Positions 51,015 to 60,664 are shown, counted from the stretch's first letter. The stretch: DNA of 64,000 bases from Vibrio sp. 99-8-1 (GCF_013114595.1 NZ_VTXE01000022.1:21904-85903), one strand, 5' to 3'. The notes: generated by a model not told the origin, from the sequence alone. Numbers and translations: made by a program.

Positions 51015-53033
51015 ATGTCGATACAAGCCTACTGGAAACAGAAACTAAACATTCTCTTTCCAATACTCACTTCGTTTCTCTTATTTACCGCAATCCTCTT
51101 TACTTCACGACTGGCGCTAATGCTATGGCAAAGTGAACGTATTGTTGACTCTCCTTGGTGGGCAACAATGCTGCTTAGTGGTTTACGTATTGATATTTCA
51201 TCTCTCTGTTACCTGTTGATTTTGCCCTCACTATTAACCGTCTTATTTGCTGGAAGATCTGCATTTGGCCGATTTTGGCTGTACTTTTTTCGGTTATGGG
51301 TTGTCGCTGGTTTGTGGCTAATTGTCTACATGGAAATGGCGACTCCTCCCTTTATCATCGAATACGACGTAAGACCTAATCGCTTGTTTCTTGAGTATTT
51401 AATTTACCCCAAAGAAGTACTCAGCATGCTCTGGACAGGTTATAAATTGGAATTGGCTATCGGAACTCTTGGTAGCACGCTCACCCTTTATTTGGGGTGG
51501 GGATTTAGCAAAAAGATCGTAGATAACTTGCACTTTCCAAAATGGTATTGGCGTCCAGTCCTTGCCATTATTGTATTGGCAGTCGGAGTTATGGGTGCCC
51601 GTTCTACTTTGCAAAATAGACCGATGAACCCCGCTATGGTCTCTTTCTCTACCGACCCGTTGATAAATGATTTGGTACTCAATTCGTCTTATTCAATGAT
51701 TTTTGCAGCAAAAGGGATGGCGAGCGAAGAGAATGCATTTGATTATTACCCAAAAATGGCAGAAGAAAAAATCATCTCTTTAGTGAGAGAGTCGGCTAAT
51801 ATGCCCGCAACGTATAATCTTAACTCGACGTCACCGACTCTCAGTTATCGGCAAGCCAGTTTTCAAGGGAAGCCCAAAAACTTAGTCATATTGCTACAAG
51901 AAAGTTTAGGGGCACGATATGTTGGCGCATTAGGAGGACTGCCTCTTACTCCAAATCTAGATCAATTAATTAATGAAGGCTGGTCTCTTGATAATCTCTA
52001 TGCCACGGGAACACGCTCAGTACGAGGCATTGAGGCGGTCACGACAGGATTTTTTCCTACTCCATCTCGCTCAACAGTAAAACTAACAAAAAGCCAAAGT
52101 AACTTCTTCTCTATTGCGGATGTATTAAAACAGAATGGCTATATCACACAGTTTATTTATGGTGGAGAAAGTCACTTTGATAATATGAAGTCATTTTTCT
52201 TAGGAAATGGCTTCACCGACATTCAAGACCTCCCGACCTTTGACTCGCCTTCTTTTGTGGGTTCATGGGGAGCATCAGATGAAGATCTCTATGATAAAGC
52301 ACATCAACAGTTCTCTATGATGCAGCAGCAAAATAAACCGTTCTTTAGTTTAGTCTTTACCTCATCGAATCATAGTCCGTTTGAGTATCCACAAGGAAAA
52401 ATCGAACCATATAACCAGCCTTCTGCCACTCGTGAAAACACAGCTAAATATTCAGACTATGCGTTAGGGAAATTTTTTGAAAAGGCTAAGAAATCCAACT
52501 ATTGGCAAGATACTGTCTTTGTTGTCGTAGCAGATCATGATTCTCGGGCCTATGGTAATCAACTTGTCCCTATTGATCACTTTAAAATTCCAGCTGTATT
52601 TATAGGTGAAGGTATTGATGCCAAAAGAGATAATAGGTTAGCCAGCCAAATAGATTTGCCCACAACCATGCTATCCATTATCGGTATCGATGCAGAAACT
52701 CCGATGCTCGGCTTCGATTTAACTCAACCGATTCCAAAAGAAAAACAGCGTGCAATGATGCAATTTAACAAGAACTTTGCATGGATGGACGCGAATAACA
52801 ATATAGTTATTCTACAGCCAGATAAAGCAGCTAAAGGTTTTTACTACAACCCACAAGATAAGTCGCTCACGCCTCAGCAACAAGGTATTGAATTGGAACA
52901 GATAGCCAACGCGAATGCGCTATGGGGAAGCTTAGCCTATACGAAAGGTTACTATGCTCCAGCGTCTCAGCAACAGTATGTACTTAATAACACAGCCGAA
53001 ACAGACACAATTAAGCAAACAATAGATAAATAA
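51015..53033 (+). CDS. LTA-synthase-family sulfatase-fold phosphotransferase
   Basis: 672-residue inner-membrane protein with five helices in the first 190 residues and a periplasmic alkaline-phosphatase-fold domain from about 285. Catalytic features are visible: Glu296 in LLQES, the likely nucleophile Thr332 in ATGTRSVRGIEA, WGASDEDL near 418, NHSPFE with His453, and ADHDSRA with Asp507/His508. Gram-negative members transfer phosphoglycerol or phosphoethanolamine from lipids to glycans. It is followed by a PAP2 phosphatase and a two-component system, suggesting regulated envelope modification. Donor and acceptor are unknown. Confidence 0.88.
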   Translation: MSIQAYWKQKLNILFPILTSFLLFTAILFTSRLALMLWQSERIVDSPWWATMLLSGLRIDISSLCYLLILPSLLTVLFAGRSAFGRFWLYFFRLWVVAGLWLIVYMEMATPPFIIEYDVRPNRLFLEYLIYPKEVLSMLWTGYKLELAIGTLGSTLTLYLGWGFSKKIVDNLHFPKWYWRPVLAIIVLAVGVMGARSTLQNRPMNPAMVSFSTDPLINDLVLNSSYSMIFAAKGMASEENAFDYYPKMAEEKIISLVRESANMPATYNLNSTSPTLSYRQASFQGKPKNLVILLQESLGARYVGALGGLPLTPNLDQLINEGWSLDNLYATGTRSVRGIEAVTTGFFPTPSRSTVKLTKSQSNFFSIADVLKQNGYITQFIYGGESHFDNMKSFFLGNGFTDIQDLPTFDSPSFVGSWGASDEDLYDKAHQQFSMMQQQNKPFFSLVFTSSNHSPFEYPQGKIEPYNQPSATRENTAKYSDYALGKFFEKAKKSNYWQDTVFVVVADHDSRAYGNQLVPIDHFKIPAVFIGEGIDAKRDNRLASQIDLPTTMLSIIGIDAETPMLGFDLTQPIPKEKQRAMMQFNKNFAWMDANNNIVILQPDKAAKGFYYNPQDKSLTPQQQGIELEQIANANALWGSLAYTKGYYAPASQQQYVLNNTAETDTIKQTIDK

Positions 53034-53052
53034 TCATGGTCAAAAAATAGTA

Positions 53053-53829
53053 ATGAACGTAAATAATTTCACACTAAACCCGCAACAACGTATGTATTTA
53101 GTCGCCATATCAATGTTTTTATTGATACTTTTTTTTGCCAGCCTTGTACTACCCAATGTGGATTTTTCTTCGCCACTGAATAACGCAACTGGCTTTCTAC
53201 TCACGACTATCACTCAGTCTGCGGGAAAGCCATTTTTCCCAATAACCATTCTGTTGGGCGTCGCCATCGGATTTTATCATCGAAAATCTTTTGCTCGATG
53301 GGTTACAGTTTGCGGGCAATTTATGATGCTATTGTTATTGGCCTTTATATTAAAATTTGGACTAAAAGCCGTTACAGAAGTACCAAGACCCTATACAAAC
53401 TTATTGGTTAATGCAGAACTCATTGATAGCTCAGATGCCTTCTATCAATTAAGTGATCAACAGCAATCTCTACTGATTAAAAATAGCAGTGACATATTTG
53501 GTCAATGGCGGACAGACAACTGGCTAGATGGGACCAATTACGCGTTCCCTTCAGGACATACCTTGTTTGCTGCAGTGTTTGTTGCATTTTGGGGAGGATT
53601 TCTACTACAAAATAAACACTATATACTGGCAAGCACTCTTTTGCTGTGGGGTGTATCTGTCGCACTTAGCCGTATTTACTTAGCAATGCACAGTTATACG
53701 GATTTATTTGTTGCATGTGCCTTTGTGGTGCTATTTGGCTTAGTCATTCCTATATTGCAAAAACTGCTGGCACCACTAGAAAGAGCGATAGAACGGTTAC
53801 AGCATAGTTCCCAGCTTAAAAATTGCTAG
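53053..53829 (+). CDS. PAP2-family membrane phosphatase (PgpB-like)
   Basis: 258-residue integral membrane protein with about six helices. The tripartite phosphatase motif is complete: KFGLKAVTEVPRP (101-113), PSGH (166-169) and SRIYLAMHSYTD (206-217) with catalytic His213. Such enzymes dephosphorylate PGP, undecaprenyl diphosphate or phosphatidic acid, and some transfer phosphate to lipid A. The gene starts 20 nt after the LTA-synthase-like gene, so the two are probably co-transcribed. It could recycle a lipid by-product of that enzyme. Confidence 0.92.
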   Translation: MNVNNFTLNPQQRMYLVAISMFLLILFFASLVLPNVDFSSPLNNATGFLLTTITQSAGKPFFPITILLGVAIGFYHRKSFARWVTVCGQFMMLLLLAFILKFGLKAVTEVPRPYTNLLVNAELIDSSDAFYQLSDQQQSLLIKNSSDIFGQWRTDNWLDGTNYAFPSGHTLFAAVFVAFWGGFLLQNKHYILASTLLLWGVSVALSRIYLAMHSYTDLFVACAFVVLFGLVIPILQKLLAPLERAIERLQHSSQLKNC

Positions 53830-53892
53830 CCGTTATCAGTTTCTTCAAGACAATGAGTTTAAAGTGGTCGATAAAAATACAAGGGTGACTAA

Positions 53893-54588
53893 ATGAAGCG
53901 CATACTTATCATTGAAGATAACCGCAATATCGCTGGCATCTTATTCGATTATTTTGAAAGTAATGATATTAGCCTTGATTATGCAGACAACGGAGAGTTA
54001 GGAGTTAAGCTCGCTCAAGAGGTCAACTTTGATATTATTTTACTGGACTTAATGTTACCCAGAATGAACGGGCTGCAAGTTTGTGAAACGTTAAGGGAGT
54101 TAGGTAACAAAACCCCTATCCTTATGCTAACCGCGCTAGACAGTAAAGAAGATATGCTTACGGGTTTTAAGTATGGCGCAGACGATTATGTCACCAAGCC
54201 TTTTGATTTATCGATTCTAGAAGCAAGAATGCATGCTTTAATCAATAGATACCGAGAGACTGTGGCTAAATCAATACTCTCTTTTTCAACGATTACTATT
54301 GATCAAAAATCGCATACAGCAACAAGGGAAGGAAAAAGCCTGATACTAAATCCAACAACTTATACCATTTTAGAGCTTTTATGTATAAAGGCGCCGGCAG
54401 TGTTAACGAGACAGGAGCTGATTCAGACCCTTTGGAAAGAAGATAAAGATTGTGATGCCGTGTTACGGACTCATATTTATCAGCTTAGAAGGCAGCTAGA
54501 CAAACCATTTGCTAAAGCGATGCTGCTCACTGTACCTAAAGTTGGTTTTAAACTTGAGGCGGATTCCAATGATGCTGCTCCCCTATAA
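53893..54588 (+). CDS. OmpR-family response regulator
   Basis: 231 residues. The receiver domain has Asp52 in LLDLMLPRMNG, ALDS as the Thr/Ser switch region and Lys102 in DYVTKPF; the winged-helix domain runs from about 130 and ends VGFKLEAD. It is not PhoB, which is present at 45680. It is 64 nt after the PAP2 gene and overlaps the expected start of the kinase gene, so the operon is PAP2-regulator-kinase. Its likely targets are the neighbouring envelope genes. Confidence 0.93.
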   Translation: MKRILIIEDNRNIAGILFDYFESNDISLDYADNGELGVKLAQEVNFDIILLDLMLPRMNGLQVCETLRELGNKTPILMLTALDSKEDMLTGFKYGADDYVTKPFDLSILEARMHALINRYRETVAKSILSFSTITIDQKSHTATREGKSLILNPTTYTILELLCIKAPAVLTRQELIQTLWKEDKDCDAVLRTHIYQLRRQLDKPFAKAMLLTVPKVGFKLEADSNDAAPL

Positions 54589-54655
54589 CACCAAAGCCTA
54601 TCTGGTCGGCTACATATTCTTTTTGTTACCTTATCAATCTGTTTTTCTCTGGTAG
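54569..54655 (+). pseudogene. Displaced N-terminus of the histidine kinase (different frame)
   Basis: ATG codons at 54569 and 54572 follow GAGGCGGA and open a frame starting MMLLPYNTKAYLVGYIFF, a natural start for a membrane kinase that overlaps the regulator stop. It ends at TAG 54653-54655. The kinase body continues in the frame one nt back. A missing T in the five-T run at 54620-54624, or a missing base near 54602-54606, would rejoin them. Confidence 0.6.
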
Positions 54656-54663
54656 TTTTAGGC

Positions 54664-55854
54664 GTGTTTCTGATGACGCTGAGTTGGGCCGAAGATCAAG
54701 TGGGAAAGCGACGTGTTCAATTAGAAAAAGAAGTTGCTATTAAACAGTTTGTCTCTGGAGCACAGAGCCCTATTCAGCTTGATTTATTAACCAGTGCCTA
54801 CAACGACATATCGCAACTTCCCGTCGATATTCAAAACCTTATTAAAGATAAAAATCACTTCATTGGTGAATTCGGCGCTTTTCCCAACGCAAAAATGATC
54901 TATTTTGACCAGTATTATCATTCAGAGTCACAGCAAAATAGACCACTAATCATATTAATGGACTTTGATATCTTAGAGCTCAGCATAGAAGAGATAGCTT
55001 ACGGAGCATTTTATGTGTTCATTCTATTGCTTTCACTGTTACTCATTTTTAGACGACTGCTTAAATTATTGTCTCAAAAGCTAATTGACCCATTAAATGA
55101 TATTGAAAGTCAGCTTAGTAACCAGATTGTAGGTAAAGACGTTCCTTTTGAAATTGAAAAGGAGGCTGCGGATGAGTTTCAGCACCTTATTAGAGAGCTC
55201 AATCATTACCGAGATGAGAATAATAAGTTATTAAAACGAGAACAAGCCTTCGCCCGATATGCCAGCCATGAACTAAGAACGCCACTCACAATCATCCAAG
55301 GGGCAAACAGTTTATTACGTAAAAAGGCTGAAAAACCGTTTTTACACAAGCAGATCAATCGAATAGATGAAGCGACTACCCAGATGAAAGTCATGGTAGA
55401 TGCTCTTCTCTCAATCGTACGGTATGAGAACAGCGAAGGTAATCTTTCTGCTAGAGTTCTAACCAAAACAGAACTACAAAGTATCGTGGATAACAACATC
55501 AACGATTACGCTCCGATTCCCGTAGAGGTTTATGTCACAGTATTATCTGAACCAACCATTTATGCTTCAGAGGCAATTATTCAAATTTTAGTTGGTAATA
55601 TTATTAGAAATGCCATCGAAGCATCAGACAAAGAAGACGTTGCCATTACAATGTCAGATTCCATACTGGCTATTAAAGACCAAGGTAATGGGTTAATAAA
55701 ATCCTCCCCCAATGGACATGGGCTAGGCTTACTTATCGTTGATGAATTGTGCAGAAAATTTGGCTGGCGATTTTCGTTAGTAGAAAACCACGATTGTCGA
55801 GGATGCTTAGCAACGATACATTTTAATACCATAAGTAACCACAACGAGCAGTAA
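54664..55854 (+). CDS. Sensor histidine kinase, apparently frameshifted at its 5' end
   Basis: Body of a membrane histidine kinase; counted from GTG 54664 it has 396 residues. A periplasmic sensor domain of about 110 residues follows the first helix, the second helix is near 113-130, then HAMP-like, DHp with His202 in YASHELRTPLTI, and ATPase domain with VGNIIRNAIEAS and GHGLGLLIVDEL. GTG 54664 cuts the first helix in two: the same frame reads hydrophobic residues (LFVTLSICFSLVVLG) back to the regulator stop with no usable start. Either a frameshift mutation, sequencing error or programmed shift is needed. Confidence 0.85.
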   Translation: MFLMTLSWAEDQVGKRRVQLEKEVAIKQFVSGAQSPIQLDLLTSAYNDISQLPVDIQNLIKDKNHFIGEFGAFPNAKMIYFDQYYHSESQQNRPLIILMDFDILELSIEEIAYGAFYVFILLLSLLLIFRRLLKLLSQKLIDPLNDIESQLSNQIVGKDVPFEIEKEAADEFQHLIRELNHYRDENNKLLKREQAFARYASHELRTPLTIIQGANSLLRKKAEKPFLHKQINRIDEATTQMKVMVDALLSIVRYENSEGNLSARVLTKTELQSIVDNNINDYAPIPVEVYVTVLSEPTIYASEAIIQILVGNIIRNAIEASDKEDVAITMSDSILAIKDQGNGLIKSSPNGHGLGLLIVDELCRKFGWRFSLVENHDCRGCLATIHFNTISNHNEQ

Positions 55855-55899
55855 AAGCAAAAATGGACAACAGGCCAAAGGATACAGGTAGGACGAATA

Positions 55900-56547
55900 G
55901 TGACTTCATATATTAAACATTTCACCATATTAATTTTAGCGGGCTCTATCTGCTATTTTTCATATACCCTTTCAAAATTGGTGATAGAAATAGCAAAGAC
56001 CAGAGAGGCGATTCCACAACTAGTGGAACAGGCTTCAACGCTGGAACAGTCGATAAAAGTGTCACAGTGGCTAAATGTTGCTAATGATCTCACCCAGCAA
56101 CTCCCATCGGTTGTGACTCAAATATCTCAGGTAAATAAGCAAATTCCAGACATTGTCTCGCAAATTGATACTCTGCAAAAAACAACCATCCCTTCAGTAC
56201 TAAGCGAAGTAAAAATCGTGAGAGAACAAGTGGTTCCACCTTTGCTCGAGCAAGTTGAATTAACCAATAAAACGACGATTCCTCAAATACTTGCAGAAAG
56301 CAAACAGTTAAGAATAAAAACCATCCCAGAAGTTATTAAAGAGTCTTCCGAGATTAGAGCGTTAACCCCTTCGGTTTTATCTCGAGTAGAAGTCATCTCT
56401 GACAACACAGAAAAGATCGTGAGCAAAGCGACAGCAAGTGCAGTGGAAGGAACCGTAAAAGGTGTTATTGCTACTCCCTTTTCTATTCTTGGTGATATTG
56501 GCGACAGAGTTATTCCAAATAAGGAAAACGACAATAATGAAGAGTAA
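55900..56547 (+). CDS. Membrane-anchored helical repeat protein, function unknown
   Basis: 215 residues from a GTG at 55900 with AGGACG upstream. One N-terminal membrane segment (about 6-26) is followed by a long polar helical region in which Pro recurs at 39, 69, 83, 98, 113, 128, 143 and 157, so every 14-15 residues, each in a context like T-I-P-x-[VIL]-[LI]-x-E. The C-terminal part (ATASAVEGTVKGVIATPFSI) is different. I do not recognise a named family. It is 45 nt after the kinase gene, same strand, and likely belongs to its operon. Confidence 0.75.
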   Translation: MTSYIKHFTILILAGSICYFSYTLSKLVIEIAKTREAIPQLVEQASTLEQSIKVSQWLNVANDLTQQLPSVVTQISQVNKQIPDIVSQIDTLQKTTIPSVLSEVKIVREQVVPPLLEQVELTNKTTIPQILAESKQLRIKTIPEVIKESSEIRALTPSVLSRVEVISDNTEKIVSKATASAVEGTVKGVIATPFSILGDIGDRVIPNKENDNNEE

Positions 56548-56577
56548 CCTTGCCACTTCACACACTCTATTGGGATA

Positions 56578-56605
56578 AAAAAAGAGCACATTAGTGCTCT
56601 TTTTC
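56578..56605. terminator. Bidirectional terminator between the repeat protein and the chemoreceptor
   Basis: GAGCAC and GTGCTC pair over ATTA; seven A precede and five T follow, so it works on both strands for two convergent genes. Confidence 0.92.
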
Positions 56606-56634
56606 TCAGTTATTGCAATACGGTTTTCTAGCCA

Positions 56635-58548
56635 TTATTGCAATTTAAACTGCCTTACAATAGACGCCAATTGCTGGTTACTTGATGATAAGTTCCCGGT
56701 ACTTTCCATACTTTGTGCGCTATTCCCTGTTAGCTCTTCAACCATATTTTGAATCGCCACCATATTGCGATTGACCTCTTCAGTTACCGCGCTCTGTTGC
56801 TCGGCTGCGGTCGCAATCTCTAAGCCAAGATCATTTATTCTCATCACTGAGTTAGCCATTAGATCTAAGCTTTCATTAACATTTTCAGTTGTTTCTGCCG
56901 TCTGTTGACAACGTAGTTTGGTATCATCCATCGCCTTAACGACTGTTTTAGTTCCATCATTCAGGTTGGCAAGCATGGTGTTAATTTCTGAAGTGCTTTG
57001 CTGAGTTCTCGCGGCTAAAGCCCTTACCTCATCAGCAACAACAGCAAAACCTCTCCCTTGCTCTCCCGCTCTTGCAGCCTCAATAGCGGCATTCAAGGCC
57101 AGTAAATTAGTCTGATCAGCAATGTCACCAATCACACTCAATACCGAGCCAATTTTTTGTGAATCCTCGTTCATGGTGTTAATGCTTTCAGCCATCACCT
57201 CAACTTCATGAATCAAATCAGCCACACTGGTTACTGCGCCGCTAACAACCCCTTTAGACTGCTCTGCTTCATCGCTCGTTATACGAGTAAACTCCGCAGT
57301 TTGAGATGCGCTTTGTGACACACTGTCTGCAGTAGAGCTCATTTCATTAATTGCGGTAACAACCTGATTGGTTTCCATCGCGTGAGATGCTAATACAACA
57401 TCATTGCTTTCCGATTGAGCGCGTAGCAGTTCAATATCATTAGAAATTCGCTGTGATGAGTCAGAAACTTCCAACATCATCGACTGAAGATTACTAATAA
57501 AGGTGTTCACCGCATCGGCTATCTGTCCCAAATCATCTTGACTTGTTACCTCAAGGCGACGAGTTAAATCGCCGTTTCCTTGTGATAAATCGACTATGGT
57601 GCTTTTTAACGCCAAAATAGGACGATAAGCTAAGTTTAATGTGAAGAAAAGAACAGCAATAGCCACAAGCAATAATATGCCGGCTGTTATCAGTGAGGTA
57701 TCTACCGCTTCTTCAACTTTTTGATAAGCAATAGATTTATCAACACCAACCAAAAGATGCCAGCTAACATCATTATCTAATTGTATCGAACGGAAAAACG
57801 CGACTTTTTCAACGCCACCAAGGGAGTAATCTATCTGACCCCGTTCTTGATTTAATAAGGCGTCGGTAAGTTGGCTCAAGTCCGAGAAGTCCGTAAGCTT
57901 GGTTTTTCCCGGAACATCCACTTCACCATTTGATGCAATGGTTAAGCTTTTATCATCATACAGCCCCATCATCGCGCCAGGGAATGGTGGCTCTTTTACC
58001 ATTTCATCCAGCAAACTAAGCTCAATATCCGCTAATAAAACACCTTCAAACTGACCTTGTCGATAGAAAGGTTCGGCAATGCTAACCATTAAGTTACCAG
58101 TCGATGCGCCTGTATATATATCGGTTATAACCGTATCGCCTTTCTGTTTAGCTTGTTGATACCAACCTCGCGTACGTGGATCGTATTTCGCTAACTCACG
58201 TTTGCCACTGCTATCACCATAAGAGCGGCCATCATCAAAACCAACTACGATGCCAGACGCCAGTGAAGAGTGAGCTATTTGTTTAACCATTAACTCAATC
58301 TGATCATCACTTCTATTTTCTGAAAAACCAGGTGCATTAGTAACGACCGCTTTTTTGATTGAAGCGATCCAACTTAATATACTGTCAGAAGTACTATCAA
58401 TTTTTAACATTGAGAAGTTATCAACATTTGTTTGGATAGACGTTGATAATTGTCGGTAGGATAAGTAGGTGGAAACTGCTAAAGAAGAGGTTAGCAGCAC
58501 TATAACGACAGCAATAATTCTGCCTTTAAAACTAGCCATGACATTCAT
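56635..58548 (-). CDS. Methyl-accepting chemotaxis protein with dCache-type sensor
   Basis: Transmembrane chemoreceptor, about 637 residues from ATG 58548 (an alternative GTG lies 4 codons upstream). TM1 is at about 9-29, then a periplasmic double-Cache-like domain ([17 protein letters not shown] is the typical Cache stretch), TM2 near 275-298, HAMP, and the signalling helix with the conserved tip [21 protein letters not shown]. The ligand is unknown; dCache domains often bind amino acids. It faces away from phoA across a 225-nt gap. Confidence 0.93.
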   Translation of the reverse strand: MNVMASFKGRIIAVVIVLLTSSLAVSTYLSYRQLSTSIQTNVDNFSMLKIDSTSDSILSWIASIKKAVVTNAPGFSENRSDDQIELMVKQIAHSSLASGIVVGFDDGRSYGDSSGKRELAKYDPRTRGWYQQAKQKGDTVITDIYTGASTGNLMVSIAEPFYRQGQFEGVLLADIELSLLDEMVKEPPFPGAMMGLYDDKSLTIASNGEVDVPGKTKLTDFSDLSQLTDALLNQERGQIDYSLGGVEKVAFFRSIQLDNDVSWHLLVGVDKSIAYQKVEEAVDTSLITAGILLLVAIAVLFFTLNLAYRPILALKSTIVDLSQGNGDLTRRLEVTSQDDLGQIADAVNTFISNLQSMMLEVSDSSQRISNDIELLRAQSESNDVVLASHAMETNQVVTAINEMSSTADSVSQSASQTAEFTRITSDEAEQSKGVVSGAVTSVADLIHEVEVMAESINTMNEDSQKIGSVLSVIGDIADQTNLLALNAAIEAARAGEQGRGFAVVADEVRALAARTQQSTSEINTMLANLNDGTKTVVKAMDDTKLRCQQTAETTENVNESLDLMANSVMRINDLGLEIATAAEQQSAVTEEVNRNMVAIQNMVEELTGNSAQSMESTGNLSSSNQQLASIVRQFKLQ

Positions 58549-58723
58549 ATTTATTACCACTTATTTTATTTATAATCGTGGTAAATATATCATTTAGCGA
58601 CTAAGTATCTTTTTCATTAATAATAAAATTTTATTATCGATCACATTATTGATTTCGTTATCACTAAGTGTATCGTTTGCGTCAAATTAATAACAATAAC
58701 TCATGAGCATTTTGAGCTTTTAT

Positions 58724-58756
58724 TTAAAGCCTCAACTTTGCTGTTAAGGCTTTAAA
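58724..58756 (-). terminator. Terminator after phoA
   Basis: TTTAAAGCCT...AGGCTTTAAA forms a 10-bp stem, extended by partly paired CAAC/GTTA, 17 nt after the phoA stop. The T-run is short (TAAAT). The rest of 58549-58773 holds no gene. Confidence 0.6.
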
Positions 58757-58773
58757 GTTTAATACACGATTAG

Positions 58774-60156
58774 CTATTTAATGGTTAGCGAACGTATTAA
58801 TTTAGGTACATCGGTATTGTTCAAGACACCTTCAAAATACTGAGAACCTGGACCCGCTGCGAATAGTGGGATCATATTACTTGAGTGACCGCCAGTGCTT
58901 GATTCTGCTCTAACGGCTCGATCTATTGCACCCGCTTTATAATGCGCAGCAATAACAGAACCGATTTCCCAGCCAACTTTGTATTGATACTTCAGTTTAC
59001 CTTTATCTGAGAGCACGTTCTTATTCAATTCTGCGACTTGCTCATCTGTTACTTCAAATCCTGCGTACTTTTTAAATACCGCTTTAATTGATTCAGGAGT
59101 GTAACTCTTTCCATCTTCAGCGACGACTAACTGCCCTGCCATGTACTCTGGAGAAACCGTAATCGCTTTTAGTGCAGCGATATCCATTGGTTCTGTCACA
59201 GACAAGCCCATTGTTTCATGATCGGCAAGGACAACGACTAATGTGTCTTTACGCGCTTTTGCCCATTCCCATGTTTGTTGGACAGTGCGATCAAACTCCA
59301 TCAGCTCTTTCCATACACCCGTCACATCTGCAGCATGAGCGGCATGGTCAATACGAGCACCTTCAACCATTAAGAAGAATCCATTTTCATCTTTCTTAAG
59401 TGTATCAATGGCCATTTCTGTCATTAGCTCAAGGCTTGGTTCTTGGCTGCCTACATCATCACGATCCAACTTGTAGTTCATATATGACTTGTTAAACAGC
59501 CCTAGAAGCTTGTCAGAACCTTTTGCATTGGCAAGTTGCTGCTTATCTTTTACGATTGTGTAACCGGCATCTTCAAACTTAGGTAATAGATCAACACCAT
59601 CTTGTTTTTTGGCACCAAAATATTTCCATCCACCACCGAGTAACACATCATATTGATTGGCTAGCATTTGACGAGCAGCTTCAGGTTGTCCTTGGTAGCG
59701 ATCTGCAACGCTCGCTGTAAATGCGGCAGGAGTGGCATCTGTAACAGTATTGGTAGAGATTACCCCTACTTTATGACCCGATTTTTGAAAGTCATCTAAG
59801 ATTGAATCAACTTCAATCCCTTCAGCATTAACTCCGATAGCAGAGTTGTTCGTTTTCACTGCCGTAGCAAGAGCAGTACCCGCTGCTGCAGAATCAGTCA
59901 CTTGTTTATTCGCAGAATATGTTCTCACCAAAGCAACATTAGGAAGAGACTCAATAAATAAGGTGCCTGCTTTGCCATATTCCATATGACGAGCAATTTC
60001 AATTTGACCTAATCCCATACCATCACCGATAAACACGATAACATTGTTAGGTTTTACAGGTTCAGCTTTTGCTTTTTCAAAGTCAGGTGCAGCTAATGCA
60101 TGCTGAGAACCAAGAAGGGCAAGTGTTGTTGCTAGTGTAAGAGTTTTTAGTTTCAT
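58774..60156 (-). CDS. phoA: Alkaline phosphatase PhoA
   Basis: Periplasmic phosphomonoesterase that frees phosphate from organic esters. I use ATG 60156 (MKLKTLTLATTLALLG), giving 460 residues with a signal peptide ending near ALA22; a start 14 codons upstream is possible. Metal and catalytic motifs are IGDGMG (Asp45), TDSAAAGTA with nucleophile Ser89, VLADHETMG, and TGGHSSNMIPLFA. It lies near the Pho island but I could not find a convincing Pho box before it. Confidence 0.95.
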   Translation of the reverse strand: MKLKTLTLATTLALLGSQHALAAPDFEKAKAEPVKPNNVIVFIGDGMGLGQIEIARHMEYGKAGTLFIESLPNVALVRTYSANKQVTDSAAAGTALATAVKTNNSAIGVNAEGIEVDSILDDFQKSGHKVGVISTNTVTDATPAAFTASVADRYQGQPEAARQMLANQYDVLLGGGWKYFGAKKQDGVDLLPKFEDAGYTIVKDKQQLANAKGSDKLLGLFNKSYMNYKLDRDDVGSQEPSLELMTEMAIDTLKKDENGFFLMVEGARIDHAAHAADVTGVWKELMEFDRTVQQTWEWAKARKDTLVVVLADHETMGLSVTEPMDIAALKAITVSPEYMAGQLVVAEDGKSYTPESIKAVFKKYAGFEVTDEQVAELNKNVLSDKGKLKYQYKVGWEIGSVIAAHYKAGAIDRAVRAESSTGGHSSNMIPLFAAGPGSQYFEGVLNNTDVPKLIRSLTIK

Positions 60157-60373
60157 ATCATTATCTTTTTTAGAAGTTAATTGCATAACAAAGTTCACGT
60201 CAGGCAGTTTACAAAAATATCAAGAATAATATGATACGATCCTCTCATTATTCAGAGGAATTATAATTAGCTGAGGAAATACTAGATAGATCTGTTGAAA
60301 CTCAATAACCAGTCACAAATTACAGAAAAGCTAAAAAAGATTAACCAATTCGCGATCTTTATCCAGCAGAAGC

Positions 60374-60664
60374 TTATACAAGATGGTTTCTTGCTAACCC
60401 CCGCTTCACATTGGTACACAATTTACCGAAACGAGAAATATCATCAAAATTAGGAGAGTGACCATTAGCAATCGCGCTTTCCCAGTACATGACTTCCGTA
60501 TCAACTAATTCTAACAACTTCTTTGGGCAGCCAATGCATCCACCTTTAGCTGAACAGATAAACGTATCTGGCTGATATAATGGCAGTTCATTTTTCACCT
60601 GCTTAATAATTTGTAACATCGCCGTTTGGCGATTCGGTTTTTTGCTCATAAATTTTATAACCAT
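60374..60664 (-). CDS. Small Cys-containing protein of unknown function
   Basis: 96 residues (91 if the in-frame ATG at 60649 is used, MSKKPNRQ). I do not recognise it. Four Cys stand out: C-x5-C-x2-C in ICSAKGGCIGCP plus one later in GKLCTN, a possible zinc or Fe-S site. The rest is mixed helical, with a basic C-terminus. It is upstream of phoA in the same direction but 218 nt away, and divergent from the secreted glycosidase-like gene. Confidence 0.65.
   Translation of the reverse strand: MVIKFMSKKPNRQTAMLQIIKQVKNELPLYQPDTFICSAKGGCIGCPKKLLELVDTEVMYWESAIANGHSPNFDDISRFGKLCTNVKRGLARNHLV

Noticed and set aside
60299..60455. Open frame starting at a TTG near 60299 (about 50 codons)
   Set aside because: It has a weak ribosome site and overlaps the end of the better supported minus-strand Cys-rich gene; left out for lack of support.
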